DNA of 64,000 nucleotides from JALYGJ01 sp963781705 (GTDB taxonomy: Bacteria > Chloroflexota > Limnocylindria > Limnocylindrales > CSP1-4). Below, in pieces: positions 50,044 to 58,267 of the stretch. Under the pieces are notes generated by a model. It was given only the letters and a program-made list of their open reading frames with translations. It had not been told where the DNA came from and did no database searches. Within the stretch, counting starts at the first letter, position 1. Every line of letters starts with the position of its first letter. The DNA is taken from assembly GCA_963781705.1 (NCBI GenBank), contig CAWAGP010000001.1, forward strand, positions 558,001 through 622,000. The letters are read 5' to 3'. The translations under genes were made by a program, and so were the position numbers.

Positions 50044-50210
50044 GATTCCGACCCACCGTCGGAGCTTTGCCCAGTTTGTGTGTCCAGAGCCCTGGCGTGG
50101 CCTGTTGACCCGGTGCTTATGTCCGAATCCGGCACTCAGGTCGGGGATCGGAAGCACTTCGTCGTCGGCTGTCCGCAAATCGGGCAAAGCTCCGACTCAC
50201 GGTCGGAAAG
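50044..50210. repeat. MITE-like element with 37-bp terminal inverted repeats
   Basis: The 37 bases at 50044-50080 match the reverse complement of 50174-50210 at 28 positions, with a perfect 15-base run (GTCGGAGCTTTGCCC). Each end also folds on itself (TCCGAC...GTCGGA). The 93-base centre has no coding potential. The whole 167-bp segment resembles a non-autonomous miniature transposable element next to a tRNA. I see no clear target duplication. Confidence 0.6.
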
Positions 50211-50240
50211 CAAACCTTCGGCGGCCTACCGCGTGGATGC

Positions 50241-50279
50241 AAAAGGAAACGACCCCGGGAGGCGGGTCCGCGGGGTCGC
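50241..50279 (-). terminator. Intrinsic terminator of the initiator tRNA
   Basis: On the minus strand CGACCCC pairs with GGGGTCG across a 15-base loop and is followed by TTTCCTTTT. It starts 20 bases past the tRNA 3' end. The stem and T-rich tail fit factor-independent termination. Confidence 0.7.
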
Positions 50280-50298
50280 TTCAAAGTCAGTGTGCAGT

Positions 50299-50373
50299 TG
50301 GTTGCGGGGGACGGATTCGAACCGCCGACCTTCGGGTTATGAGCCCGACGAGCTGCCGCTGCTCCACCCCGCG
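50299..50373 (-). tRNA. Initiator tRNA-fMet (anticodon CAT)
   Basis: The minus strand reads acceptor CGCGGGG with CCCCGCA, so position 1 C faces A72, the unpaired end needed for formylation. The anticodon stem TCGGG/CCCGA carries the three G-C pairs of initiators around CTCATAA (CAT). T arm GGCGGTTCGAATCCGTC is normal. Discriminator A is followed by encoded CCA. A terminator follows 20 bases downstream. Confidence 0.95.
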
Positions 50374-50381
50374 TTCAGATT

Positions 50382-51146
50382 CTAAGCCTCCCGGCCAGAA
50401 CGCGCTTGCAAAGCCTCTTGCCATAACTCCACGGCCGCCAGCCACCAGCGGTCGATGACCGCGTCGTCGCCGTACCACGGCGCCCCGATCATGCCGTGGC
50501 GGACGTCCGGGAAGGTCATCTGGCGGGCGCCGTCGAGATGCACGGCGGCGGCGGGCACGATGCCGTCGCCGAGGGCCGTGGTGTGCGTGCCGACCAGGAT
50601 GGTGAACACCTCGACCGCCAGGCGGCCCACCGGTCCACCGAACGGGGCGGCGCGGAAGCTGGAGCCGACACTCAGGTAGCCGGTGCGCGGCAGGAAGCGC
50701 GCGCCAGGCGAGTTGCGGTCGAGGAACTCGACGGCGTCGTGCCCGGCGTGATGGTAGCGATTGGGTATCTGCGCCAATCGATGGGGAGTGCCCAGCGTTA
50801 CCAGGCAGCCGACCATCTCGGCCGCCCCGCCACGGTGGCCATGAAACGGCACGGACGACATGGCCAGCCGGGCCAGGATACCGCCGGCCGAGTGGCCGAC
50901 GACCATGATCGGCTGCCCGTCGCCCGCCTCGTAGCTGCGCTCGACGGCCCGCCGCGTGGCGCCCATGATCGCGCCGAAGCCGAGCGTGCCGGCAATCAGC
51001 CAGTCGGGCGGCCACAGCGGAGCCACGTCGACCCGGGCCGTGTCGCGCTCGCGCAAGCGCCGCGCGAACGGCCAGTAATTGGGCGGCGCCGTGGCGAAAC
51101 CGCCGACGATCAGGACGCTCGGCCCACCGGCATTTCGAGTGATCAC
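50382..51146 (-). CDS. Alpha/beta-hydrolase (lipase/esterase-like)
   Basis: 254 residues from GTG 51146, one base after the stop of the upstream peptidase gene. The nucleophile elbow is MVVGHSAGGILARLAMS (GHSAGG). An early VLIVGGFATAPPNYWPFAR region is the beta-strand and oxyanion loop; LGDGIVPAAAVHLDG and FPDVRHGMIG give the likely Asp and His of the triad. No signal peptide, so it is probably cytosolic. Substrate unknown; the fold resembles PGAP1- or lipase-class enzymes. Translational coupling with the S9 peptidase suggests linked roles. Confidence 0.82.
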   Translation of the reverse strand: MITRNAGGPSVLIVGGFATAPPNYWPFARRLRERDTARVDVAPLWPPDWLIAGTLGFGAIMGATRRAVERSYEAGDGQPIMVVGHSAGGILARLAMSSVPFHGHRGGAAEMVGCLVTLGTPHRLAQIPNRYHHAGHDAVEFLDRNSPGARFLPRTGYLSVGSSFRAAPFGGPVGRLAVEVFTILVGTHTTALGDGIVPAAAVHLDGARQMTFPDVRHGMIGAPWYGDDAVIDRWWLAAVELWQEALQARSGREA

Positions 51147-51147
51147 G

Positions 51148-53139
51148 TCACGACAGGTGCTCGACCTTGATCGGCTCGATGTCGTCGGCCAGCTCGAAGC
51201 CGAACAGCTGCGCGTAGAAGGAGATCTCGGCCTCCAGCGAGCGCCGGATGTTGGCCGCCTGGCGGAAGCCATGGCCTTCGCCGGCGAACGCGATGTAGGC
51301 GTGCGGGATGCGCCGCTGCTCGAGTGCCTTGACCAGCTGCTCGGCCTGGGCGATCGGCACGACCATGTCGTCGGTGCCCTGCAGTACGAGCAGCGGGCTG
51401 CTGATCTGGTCGGTGAAATAGATCGGCGATCGCGCCCGGTAGATGTCGACGCCGGACGGATAGGGAGCCACCAGGCGATCCAGGTAGCGCGATTCGAACT
51501 TGTGCGTGTCGCGCGCCAGCGCCTCGAGGTCGCCGACGCCGAAGAACGACGCGCCGGCGGCGAAGACGTCGTGGAAGGCGAGCGCGGCCAGGGTGGTGTA
51601 GCCGCCGGCGCTGCCGCCACGAATGGCCATGCGCCGCGGATCGACATCGCCCCGTTCGGCCAGGTAACGCGCCGCGGCAACCGTGTCGTCAACGTCGTAG
51701 ATGCCCCAATTGCCGTCCAGCCGGCGCATGTACTCGCGCCCGTAGCCGGTGCTGCCGCGATAGTCGATGTCGACCACGGCGATACCGCGCGACGTGAAGA
51801 AGAGCTTGCCCAGCGAAAGCGATCCGCTCGCGTATGAAGTGGGGCCGCCGTGGATCGTCACCACCAAGGGCGGGCGCTCGTCCGCCGCACCGCGGTAGTC
51901 GGGGTTGGTCGGTGGATAGAACAGTGCGTGCGCCTGCTCTCCGTCCGAAGTCGGGTAGGTGATGTGCTCCGGCCGGGAGATGTACGTCTCGGAGAAATCG
52001 GGCTCGAAGCTGCGCTGCAGCACCTCGCGCTTCATCAGGGCCGGTGGACCGCCGGCTCCCTCGATCAGGACGACCGAAGTGGGTTGCGCCGCACCACCGC
52101 CCAGGTAGCACAGGCGGATGACGCCATCGACCTCGCCGGCCTGCAGCGAGTGGATCTGCTCATCCGGCACGTCGAGGCGGCGGGCCGGGCCGCCGACCGG
52201 GATCGTCCACAGCTCGTCACGTCCGGCGCGCCGCGCGGCGGCAAAGATGACGCCGTCCGGGGCGACGGCGTACCAGCTCAAGCCGAACACCCACTGCGCA
52301 CCGGCAAATTCGGCGTCCGTCGGCGCCAGCGCGACCGGCTCGGGGCCGCCCGTCCAGCGATACAGGTTCCACCAGCCGGAACGATCAGACACGAACACCA
52401 GCGAACCGTCGGGCGCCCACTCGGGCTGCACGATCGACTCGTCCGCACCGCCGGCAACCAGCCGCGTGCCCGTCGGCCGTCCGTCTTCGTCGACGTCGGC
52501 GACCCATAGCTCGGTCGCGTCCCAGGGCATGTTGGGGTGGCGCCACGACAACCAGGCGAGCCGCTCGCCCTTGTACGGGCGCGGCGACGAGTAGAAATCG
52601 TAGCCGTCGGCCAGCACCGACACCGCGCCCGTGGCAGCGTCCACGCTGACCAGCGTGTTGGTCGGCTCGGCTCCGCGGCCGCCCGGCTGCGCATGGGCGC
52701 CCGAACCAAGGTCGCTGTGGTCTTCACGAACGCACACGATGCGGTGGTGGAACACGTCGAAGACGAGATCGGCGTATCGGAACGCGCCTTCCTGCGTCAG
52801 CGCTACCGGCTGCTGGTCGCGTTCCTGGCGGTAGATACGTCCGTCAGCCAGGTTCGAGAAGTAGACCGTGTCGTTCAGGCCGATCGCATAGGCGCCGCCG
52901 CCGTACTCGTGGACCATCGTGCGCGCGTTGAACGGCGGCGGGTTGACGTCCTTGGCGCCGTGGTTGCCACTCCAGCGCACGATGACCTGGCGACCCTTTT
53001 CGGTCGGCCGTCCCTCTGTCCAGTAGACATCGCGGCCGGCCAGCCGCGGCTCGCCCAGCCCGACTGCCCCGGCGACTGCCTTCTCGACGGAAATCGGTGA
53101 GCGCCACGAACCGTAGGGCGCCTCTTGCCGGTCGGACAT
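51148..53139 (-). CDS. S9-family prolyl oligopeptidase-like peptidase
   Basis: 663 residues from ATG 53139, chosen because GGAGGT stands 6 bases before it; three other in-frame Met lie just upstream. Residues about 40-380 form a beta-propeller (VYWTEGRPTEKGRQVIVRWS, PEWAPDGSLVFVSDRSGWWN). The C-terminal hydrolase domain has the Ser in AIRGGSAGGYTTLAAL, the Asp in LVLQGTDDMVVP and the His in AFAGEGHGFR. This is the acylaminoacyl-peptidase/dipeptidyl peptidase layout. No signal peptide, so it is cytosolic and trims short peptides. Divergent from the Thr/Pro-rich protein gene, with 70 bases between starts. Confidence 0.92.
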   Translation of the reverse strand: MSDRQEAPYGSWRSPISVEKAVAGAVGLGEPRLAGRDVYWTEGRPTEKGRQVIVRWSGNHGAKDVNPPPFNARTMVHEYGGGAYAIGLNDTVYFSNLADGRIYRQERDQQPVALTQEGAFRYADLVFDVFHHRIVCVREDHSDLGSGAHAQPGGRGAEPTNTLVSVDAATGAVSVLADGYDFYSSPRPYKGERLAWLSWRHPNMPWDATELWVADVDEDGRPTGTRLVAGGADESIVQPEWAPDGSLVFVSDRSGWWNLYRWTGGPEPVALAPTDAEFAGAQWVFGLSWYAVAPDGVIFAAARRAGRDELWTIPVGGPARRLDVPDEQIHSLQAGEVDGVIRLCYLGGGAAQPTSVVLIEGAGGPPALMKREVLQRSFEPDFSETYISRPEHITYPTSDGEQAHALFYPPTNPDYRGAADERPPLVVTIHGGPTSYASGSLSLGKLFFTSRGIAVVDIDYRGSTGYGREYMRRLDGNWGIYDVDDTVAAARYLAERGDVDPRRMAIRGGSAGGYTTLAALAFHDVFAAGASFFGVGDLEALARDTHKFESRYLDRLVAPYPSGVDIYRARSPIYFTDQISSPLLVLQGTDDMVVPIAQAEQLVKALEQRRIPHAYIAFAGEGHGFRQAANIRRSLEAEISFYAQLFGFELADDIEPIKVEHLS

Positions 53140-53209
53140 CCATACCTCCATTTGGTCGGGCATGCCGTTCTCGGTCAGCTTGCCGATGCGAATGTATCCT
53201 GCCCTGCCC

Positions 53210-53989
53210 ATGGCCAGCAGGGGAGCACAGCCAGACGGGCCGAGCGGCCAGCGCCACACCGGCGTCGTTCGTGGACGCGTGCCTCGCCGCCCGGGTCCGG
53301 CCCGGCCGCGCGACTGGCTGGCAGGTGGCATCGTCGGCGGCATCACCCTGCTGGCGATGCTCTTCGTCCTGAACGCATTCCGCGGCCGCCCGCCGGAAAT
53401 CGCACTCGGGCCGACGCCAACCCCGACACCCACCATCGGCGCATCGCCCACCGGTCCCAGCGCGCCGCCGACACCGACAGCGACACCGCCGACAAGTCAA
53501 ACAACAACGCCCACGCCCAGTCCGACCCCCGCGCCGACGCCGTCTCCAAGTCCGACACCACCGTCGACGCCCAGCGCGATGCCAAGCGCGACGCCCACGC
53601 CAACACCGGCGCCGACTCCCACGCCCGGTCCGACCTCGACGCCGACTCCAACAGCCGCGCCAACTCTGACGCCGAGCCCCACGCTGGTACCGACGCCCAG
53701 CCCCACACTGACGCCGGTCCCGAGCGCGCCGTCAGCCGGCGTGTCGATCGCCGACCCAGCCGATGGGACCGTCGCCACCGATCGCGCCATCGTCATCCGC
53801 GGTCTCGCGCCGCCAGGCTCGACCGTCACCCGCGACGTGCCCCAATGGTTCGACGAGCACACGGTGGCCGACTCGGCCGGGCGCTGGTCGTTCGCCGAGT
53901 CGCTCAACGACGGCGCCAACACCTTTACCTTCCGCATCGGCGATGACAGGGCAACAGACGTGCAGATCACGGTCTACTACTCGCCGTGA
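53210..53989 (+). CDS. Membrane-anchored Thr/Pro-rich protein with a C-terminal Ig-like domain
   Basis: 259 residues from ATG 53210; an upstream ATG at 53162 would overlap the divergent promoter. A basic N-terminus and one membrane helix (WLAGGIVGGITLLAMLFVLN, about 42-61) lead to a 110-residue stalk of TP and SPTP repeats, which bridges the wall. The last about 85 residues form a beta-rich domain: SIADPADGTVATDRAIVIRG, WSFAESLNDGANTFTFRIGD, typical of Glucodextranase-B or Ig-like modules in surface proteins. rbsK starts on a GTGA overlap. Probably a surface protein; ligand unknown. Confidence 0.8.
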   Translation: MASRGAQPDGPSGQRHTGVVRGRVPRRPGPARPRDWLAGGIVGGITLLAMLFVLNAFRGRPPEIALGPTPTPTPTIGASPTGPSAPPTPTATPPTSQTTTPTPSPTPAPTPSPSPTPPSTPSAMPSATPTPTPAPTPTPGPTSTPTPTAAPTLTPSPTLVPTPSPTLTPVPSAPSAGVSIADPADGTVATDRAIVIRGLAPPGSTVTRDVPQWFDEHTVADSAGRWSFAESLNDGANTFTFRIGDDRATDVQITVYYSP

Positions 53990-54894
53990 ACGGCCGCGTG
54001 GACGTGGTCGGGTCTATCAACGTGGACCTGGTCGTGCGCCTGGCACGCCTGCCGGCGCGCGGCGAGACGGTCACCGGCGGCCAGTTCGCCCGGCACTTCG
54101 GCGGCAAGGGCGCCAATCAAGCGGTCGCCGCGGCACGCCTGGGCAGCCCGGTCACGCTGGTGGCGTCCGTTGGTGACGATGCGTTCGGCCGCGAGGCGCT
54201 CGCCGACCTGGTCACCGAGAAAGTCGACGTCAGCCACGTAACGCCGTTGCCTGGTGTACCCACCGGTGTAGCCCTGATCACGGTCGGCGAGCGTGGCGAG
54301 AACCAGATCGCGGTCGCGCCGGGCGCCAATGCGCTGCTCGACGGAGTGGCCGTCGCAAGCGCGCTTGCGACCGCAACCGACCACGCGCTGCTGCTGGCAA
54401 ATTTCGAGGTGCCGGACAACGCGGTGCTGGCCGGCGCCCACGCAGCCGCCGAGCGCGGCTGGCCGATCGTCATCAACCCGGCGCCGGCGCGCGAACTGCC
54501 CACTGAACTCCTCGCGCTGGGCCCGATCCTGGTACCCAACGAAGTCGAGGCACGCACCCTGACCGGTGCAACGGACGTGGACGAGGCGGCGGGCGCGCTC
54601 CACGCACTCACCGGCGCAGCGGTGATCATTACCCTCGGCGAGTCCGGCGTGCTCGTGCTCGACCCGCCCGCGCCACCAAAGCACGTTCGCGCTCCGCGGG
54701 TACAGGCGGTGGACACGACCGGCGCCGGCGATGCCTTCGTCGGCGCGCTGGCGGCCGAGCTCGCGCGCGGCATGTCGCTAGAGGCCGCCGCCCGCTTCGC
54801 CGTCGCCGCGGCCGCGCTGTCGGTGACCGTCGCCGGCGCGCGCGGCGGAATGCCCACTCGTGCAAGCGTGGAGCGCGAACTGGCCAACTCCTGA
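53986..54894 (+). CDS. rbsK: Ribokinase-like PfkB-family sugar kinase
   Basis: 302 residues from GTG 53986. PfkB signatures are complete: the N-terminal FGGKGANQAVAAARLG (ribokinase type) and the C-terminal VDTTGAGDAFVGALAAELAR, with the catalytic Asp and the anion hole GAGD. VGSINVDLVVRLARLP at the N-terminus is also ribokinase-like. It should phosphorylate ribose or a related sugar with ATP. No transporter or other ribose gene lies nearby, so the substrate remains a guess. Confidence 0.9.
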   Translation: MNGRVDVVGSINVDLVVRLARLPARGETVTGGQFARHFGGKGANQAVAAARLGSPVTLVASVGDDAFGREALADLVTEKVDVSHVTPLPGVPTGVALITVGERGENQIAVAPGANALLDGVAVASALATATDHALLLANFEVPDNAVLAGAHAAAERGWPIVINPAPARELPTELLALGPILVPNEVEARTLTGATDVDEAAGALHALTGAAVIITLGESGVLVLDPPAPPKHVRAPRVQAVDTTGAGDAFVGALAAELARGMSLEAAARFAVAAAALSVTVAGARGGMPTRASVERELANS

Positions 54895-54930
54895 CGGGCC
54901 GCTCCACGCGGAACCGATATTCTTCGCACC

Positions 54931-54981
54931 ACGGCGATGGAGCTCGCCGCAAACCGCCCGCCTGGGCTGATGGCTCCTATC
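54931..54981 (+). ncRNA. Fluoride riboswitch (crcB motif)
   Basis: The stretch GGCGATGGAGCTCGCC, then AAACCGCC and CTGATGGCTCCTA, matches the crcB motif: a first hairpin with GATGG, the conserved AAAC, and the pseudoknot-forming GATGGCTCCTA. It lies 30 bases before crcB. A short hairpin (CGATC-AGTG-GATCG, 54981-54994) and then GGAGGG follow, so control may be by masking the ribosome site. Fluoride binding would open expression of the exporter. Confidence 0.92.
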
Positions 54982-55009
54982 GATCAGTGGATCGCTTGGA
55001 GGGCTCGCG

Positions 55010-55384
55010 GTGGACGCGGTGTTGTTCGTCGGCGTAGGTGGGTTCCTGGGGGCCACCGCGCGCTATCTCGTGGACGTGCGCGTGACCACCGTGCTCGGCG
55101 GTGGCTTTCCATGGGGCACGCTGGCCGTCAACCTGGTCGGTTGCTTCGCGGTGGGCGTGCTCTTCGCGCTGATCGTGGAGCGCGCGGCACTGTCGGCCGA
55201 CCTGCGCGGCCCGCTGATGATCGGCTTCCTGGGCTCATTCACGACGTTCTCGACGCTCGCCCTGGAGAGCTGGCGCATGATCGAGGACGGCGCGTGGCTG
55301 GGTGGGGCGGCTAATCTCGGGGTATCGGTGGTCGTCGGCCTGGTGGCCGTCATCGGCGGTGTCGCGCTGGGGAGGGCGATCTGA
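55010..55384 (+). CDS. crcB: Fluoride channel CrcB/Fluc
   Basis: 124 residues from GTG 55010, preceded by GGAGGG. Four hydrophobic helices make one Fluc subunit, which works as a dual-topology dimer. Key motifs are VGGFLGATARYLVD, FPWGTLAVNLVGCFAVGVL (with the conserved Asn), and GFLGSFTTFSTLALE (the Phe/Ser/Thr track with central Na+ site). A fluoride riboswitch controls it, and a DUF190 gene starts at its stop (TGATGA). Confidence 0.95.
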   Translation: MDAVLFVGVGGFLGATARYLVDVRVTTVLGGGFPWGTLAVNLVGCFAVGVLFALIVERAALSADLRGPLMIGFLGSFTTFSTLALESWRMIEDGAWLGGAANLGVSVVVGLVAVIGGVALGRAI

Positions 55385-55725
55385 TGAAGCTCGAGGGCAC
55401 CGGCATGCTGGTGCGCATCTACCTGGGCGAGAGCGATACCTGGCACGGCCGGCCGCTCTACCAGGCCATCGTCGAGCGCCTGCGCCAGGGCGGTATGGCC
55501 GGCGCGACGGTGTTACGCGGCATCGAAGGCTTCGGCGCCAAGCAGCACCTTCACTCGACGCGCATCCTGAGCCTGTCGGAGGATCTGCCCATCCTGATCG
55601 AGGTCGTGGACACGGAGGAAAAGATCCAGGGGGTTCTGCCCGAACTCGACGAGATGCTCGGCGACGGCCTGATCACGATCGAGAAAGTCACGGTCATCGC
55701 CTACCGCGCGTCGCCGCCGCGCTGA
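55384..55725 (+). CDS. DUF190 family protein
   Basis: 113 residues from ATG 55384, which shares bases with the crcB stop. The DUF190 family is recognised from MLVRIYLGESDTWHGRPLYQ, GMAGATVLRGIEGFGAK and LPILIEVVDTEEKIQ; the fold is PII-like (ferredoxin-like trimer). DUF190 genes accompany crcB in many genomes and may tune fluoride channel activity. No membrane helix. Its role is inferred from context only. Confidence 0.92.
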   Translation: MKLEGTGMLVRIYLGESDTWHGRPLYQAIVERLRQGGMAGATVLRGIEGFGAKQHLHSTRILSLSEDLPILIEVVDTEEKIQGVLPELDEMLGDGLITIEKVTVIAYRASPPR

Positions 55726-55748
55726 GGTCAGCACCCGTTCGCCGTGGA

Positions 55749-57035
55749 TCAGCCCGCGCGGGGTCCCCGCCGTCGGATGTCGTCGCTGCGCCGGAGCGCG
55801 CGGCTGGTCTCGGCACGGCTGAGCGGCGTCCCGGCGTAGCGCTCCAACTCGTAGTCGCCGGCCAGCATACGGAAGCGCCAACCGGCCGCGGCCTCGATCC
55901 GGCGCGCATGGCTGCGCGGCGACTCACTTGCCGCGCGGGCAAGTTCCGGTACCGCGGCAAGATCGCGCAGCGCGGCAAGATAGGCCTCGCCGGCGGTGCG
56001 TGGCCGCGGCGAGCGGCGCGGCAGATGGAGCGCCGGCAGGTGTGGCCGGCGCAGGCTCAGGCGCGGCAGTTCGAGTGCACTCTCTTCGTAGGCGACGGCC
56101 GGCGGCCGCGGCTTCTTGGTCGCTTGTGCGTGCATGACGGCGATGAAGAGCAGGATCAGAAGGACGGCGGACGCCAGGAGGGGCAGGATCGAGATCAGCC
56201 CCACCATGCCCGTCGTCGGCAGCAGACCGATTTCGGCCGGGCCAGTTGGCTCGGCCTGTGGCGGAGGAACCAGACCGGTTCCCGTCGCGACTGCGTGGAC
56301 GACGGCGCTTCCGGCCTGGACGAGGCCGCGCAGCGGATCGGTCAGCCGGCCGAAGAGCGAACCGAGGGGCACTCCGAGCAGCCATGCGGCCGGGGCGGCC
56401 ACCAGTAGCAGCCCGGCGAGCACACCGGCCAGGAGCGCCAGCCACGATCGATTGGTGCGCCAGTCGACGCCGGTGTCGCGCGACAGGGCGGCGAGCCGGG
56501 TCAGGCCGATGGCAGCGAGCCCCGCGCCGATGAACAGCAGCGTCCCGGGCAGCGCGATGGCCACGAAATCGTCTCGCTGCTGGCCGGTTGCCGGGAGCGC
56601 GATCAGCCACGGCACGATCAGTGCCGGCACGCCCAGGCCGAGCATCCCCGACAGGCTCAGCTCGTCGTCCTCCGGCCGCCAGTGCGCGGCGCCGCGCCAG
56701 ACCGCGATGCCGGACATCACGGCACCCGGCGTGACCAGGTCAAGAGGGCTGTTGATCGGCCGTCCGCCCAACAGCGCGTCCAGCAGCGCGCCCATGAAAC
56801 CGACGCCCAGCACGAGCAGCGCCAGCGCGAGCGGATGCAACCGCGCGTCCACGTCGCCGGCCAGGCGGGCGATGGTCAGCCCAACGGCAACGGCGGCCAC
56901 GAACGGCCACAGGCCCAGCGCTGCCTGGCCGTTCAGCGCCACCCGGTCGACAGCGGCGTAGACGACCGCCACCCAGCCGCCCTCGCTGAGCGCGATGGCC
57001 AATGGCGGCAGGAGCCCGACGAGGCGCGTCTTCAT
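55749..57035 (-). CDS. DUF4129-domain membrane protein of the MoxR operon
   Basis: 428 residues. About eight or nine helices run from residue 5 to about 300, with long Pro/Gly loops. The C-terminal cytosolic part (about 330-428) resembles DUF4129: TAGEAYLAALRDLAAVPELA, SHARRIEAAAGWRFRMLAGD, YELERYAGTPLSRAETSRAL. In the family this segment often follows a transglutaminase-type domain; no transglutaminase core is visible here. It overlaps the stop of the DUF58 gene (TGATG). Together with MoxR and DUF58 it probably belongs to a protein maturation or envelope stress system. Confidence 0.8.
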   Translation of the reverse strand: MKTRLVGLLPPLAIALSEGGWVAVVYAAVDRVALNGQAALGLWPFVAAVAVGLTIARLAGDVDARLHPLALALLVLGVGFMGALLDALLGGRPINSPLDLVTPGAVMSGIAVWRGAAHWRPEDDELSLSGMLGLGVPALIVPWLIALPATGQQRDDFVAIALPGTLLFIGAGLAAIGLTRLAALSRDTGVDWRTNRSWLALLAGVLAGLLLVAAPAAWLLGVPLGSLFGRLTDPLRGLVQAGSAVVHAVATGTGLVPPPQAEPTGPAEIGLLPTTGMVGLISILPLLASAVLLILLFIAVMHAQATKKPRPPAVAYEESALELPRLSLRRPHLPALHLPRRSPRPRTAGEAYLAALRDLAAVPELARAASESPRSHARRIEAAAGWRFRMLAGDYELERYAGTPLSRAETSRALRRSDDIRRRGPRAG

Positions 57036-58267
57036 CAGCCGGCCAGCGCGAGGGCATGGGCGCCGCGCCAGTCGGGATCGAGGCGCGCGACGCGGGAGTC
57101 AATGCCGAATGACGAAATCTGCCGCTGCCAGGCCGGCGCCGACGGACCTACCGCCACATGCATGACGTCGAAGCCGCTCGCGCCCAGCCGGCGCAGCACG
57201 GACACGAAGGTCGCCGGGTCGCGGCTCGATACGGCGATCAGCTGGCTGCCGCCGGTTACGCGCATGGGCAGCGTGGCGAGCAGCGACGAGAAGGGCGCCG
57301 ACGGACTCGAGCTGAGCCGGCCGAGCAGGTCGAGCACGCGGTTCAGTTGGGCGACGCCGGTCCGTGGCGGCTCGAACGCCGTCCACGACAGGCTGCTCGT
57401 CCAGCCGTTGGCGGCCAGGCCGCACGCGGCGCCGCCGACGAGTTGCTGGCGCACCAACGATCCCGCCGCGACAACCAGGCTCTCTACCAGGCGGGGGTCG
57501 TACTGCAGCAGCCAGTGCTCGCCGTCGACGGTCTGCACGTCAAGCGCCACCACGACCTGGCGCAGCGTGGAGGGCTCGTAACGCTTGCTCACCGGCGTCT
57601 GCAGGCGCGCCGAGGCGCGTGCGTGGATGCGCCGGCGCGGGTCGGCCGGCTGGAAGGGGCGCACCCCGGCAAACAGCGTGGGGTCCTCCAGTAGCCGATG
57701 GCGGGCACGAAGAGTGCCCAGCTCGGCGCGTCGTGGTCCGCGCGTCCGGACCGGGACCGTGCGTGGCCGCACCAGGAACGATTGCGGCAGGCTGATCTCG
57801 TCGCTCGCCTCACCGGGGCCAAAGATGTCGGCCACGCGGCGCTCCACGATGTCGAAATGAAAGAGGCCGCGCCGGTCGGCGACGATGTGGAAGTGCCGCG
57901 TCGAGCGCTGGAACGGCAACAGCGTCCAGACGTTGCGCAGGACGGCGAAGCCGGGCCGCTCGCTGGGCAGCAAGGGATTCTCGCGGACGGTGACGTCGTG
58001 CGAGGCGAAGTCGTCCGTGCGCAGCCACGGCAAGGGCAGCAGCTTGTCGTTGCGAACCGTGGTGCTGAGCTCGATCTCGTCGCCCCACACGGCGCGGTCG
58101 CGATCGAGGCGGCGCTCGTAGGCCACGTGGCGCAGGCCACGACTGGCCCACAGGCTGGCGATCACGTCCACTACCAGACCAAGGGCACCGATCAGTGTCA
58201 GGCCCGGAGCCGCCGCCACCGCTCCCAGGACCATCAATCCGAGCAGCAGCACCCGGCGCAGGGTCAC
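57035..58267 (-). CDS. DUF58 domain protein
   Basis: 410 residues from GTG 58267, on a GTGA overlap with moxR. Two N-terminal helices (LLLGLMVLGAVAAAPGLTLI, ALGLVVDVIASLWASRGL) anchor it. A beta-rich domain (WGDEIELSTTVRNDKLLPLP) leads to the DUF58 core near 220 (RPFQPADPRRRIHARASARL) and a VWA-like C-terminal half (VVVALDVQTVDGEHWLLQYD). It is thought to work with MoxR as a chaperone-like pair. The stop overlaps the next gene start. Confidence 0.88.
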   Translation of the reverse strand: MTLRRVLLLGLMVLGAVAAAPGLTLIGALGLVVDVIASLWASRGLRHVAYERRLDRDRAVWGDEIELSTTVRNDKLLPLPWLRTDDFASHDVTVRENPLLPSERPGFAVLRNVWTLLPFQRSTRHFHIVADRRGLFHFDIVERRVADIFGPGEASDEISLPQSFLVRPRTVPVRTRGPRRAELGTLRARHRLLEDPTLFAGVRPFQPADPRRRIHARASARLQTPVSKRYEPSTLRQVVVALDVQTVDGEHWLLQYDPRLVESLVVAAGSLVRQQLVGGAACGLAANGWTSSLSWTAFEPPRTGVAQLNRVLDLLGRLSSSPSAPFSSLLATLPMRVTGGSQLIAVSSRDPATFVSVLRRLGASGFDVMHVAVGPSAPAWQRQISSFGIDSRVARLDPDWRGAHALALAG

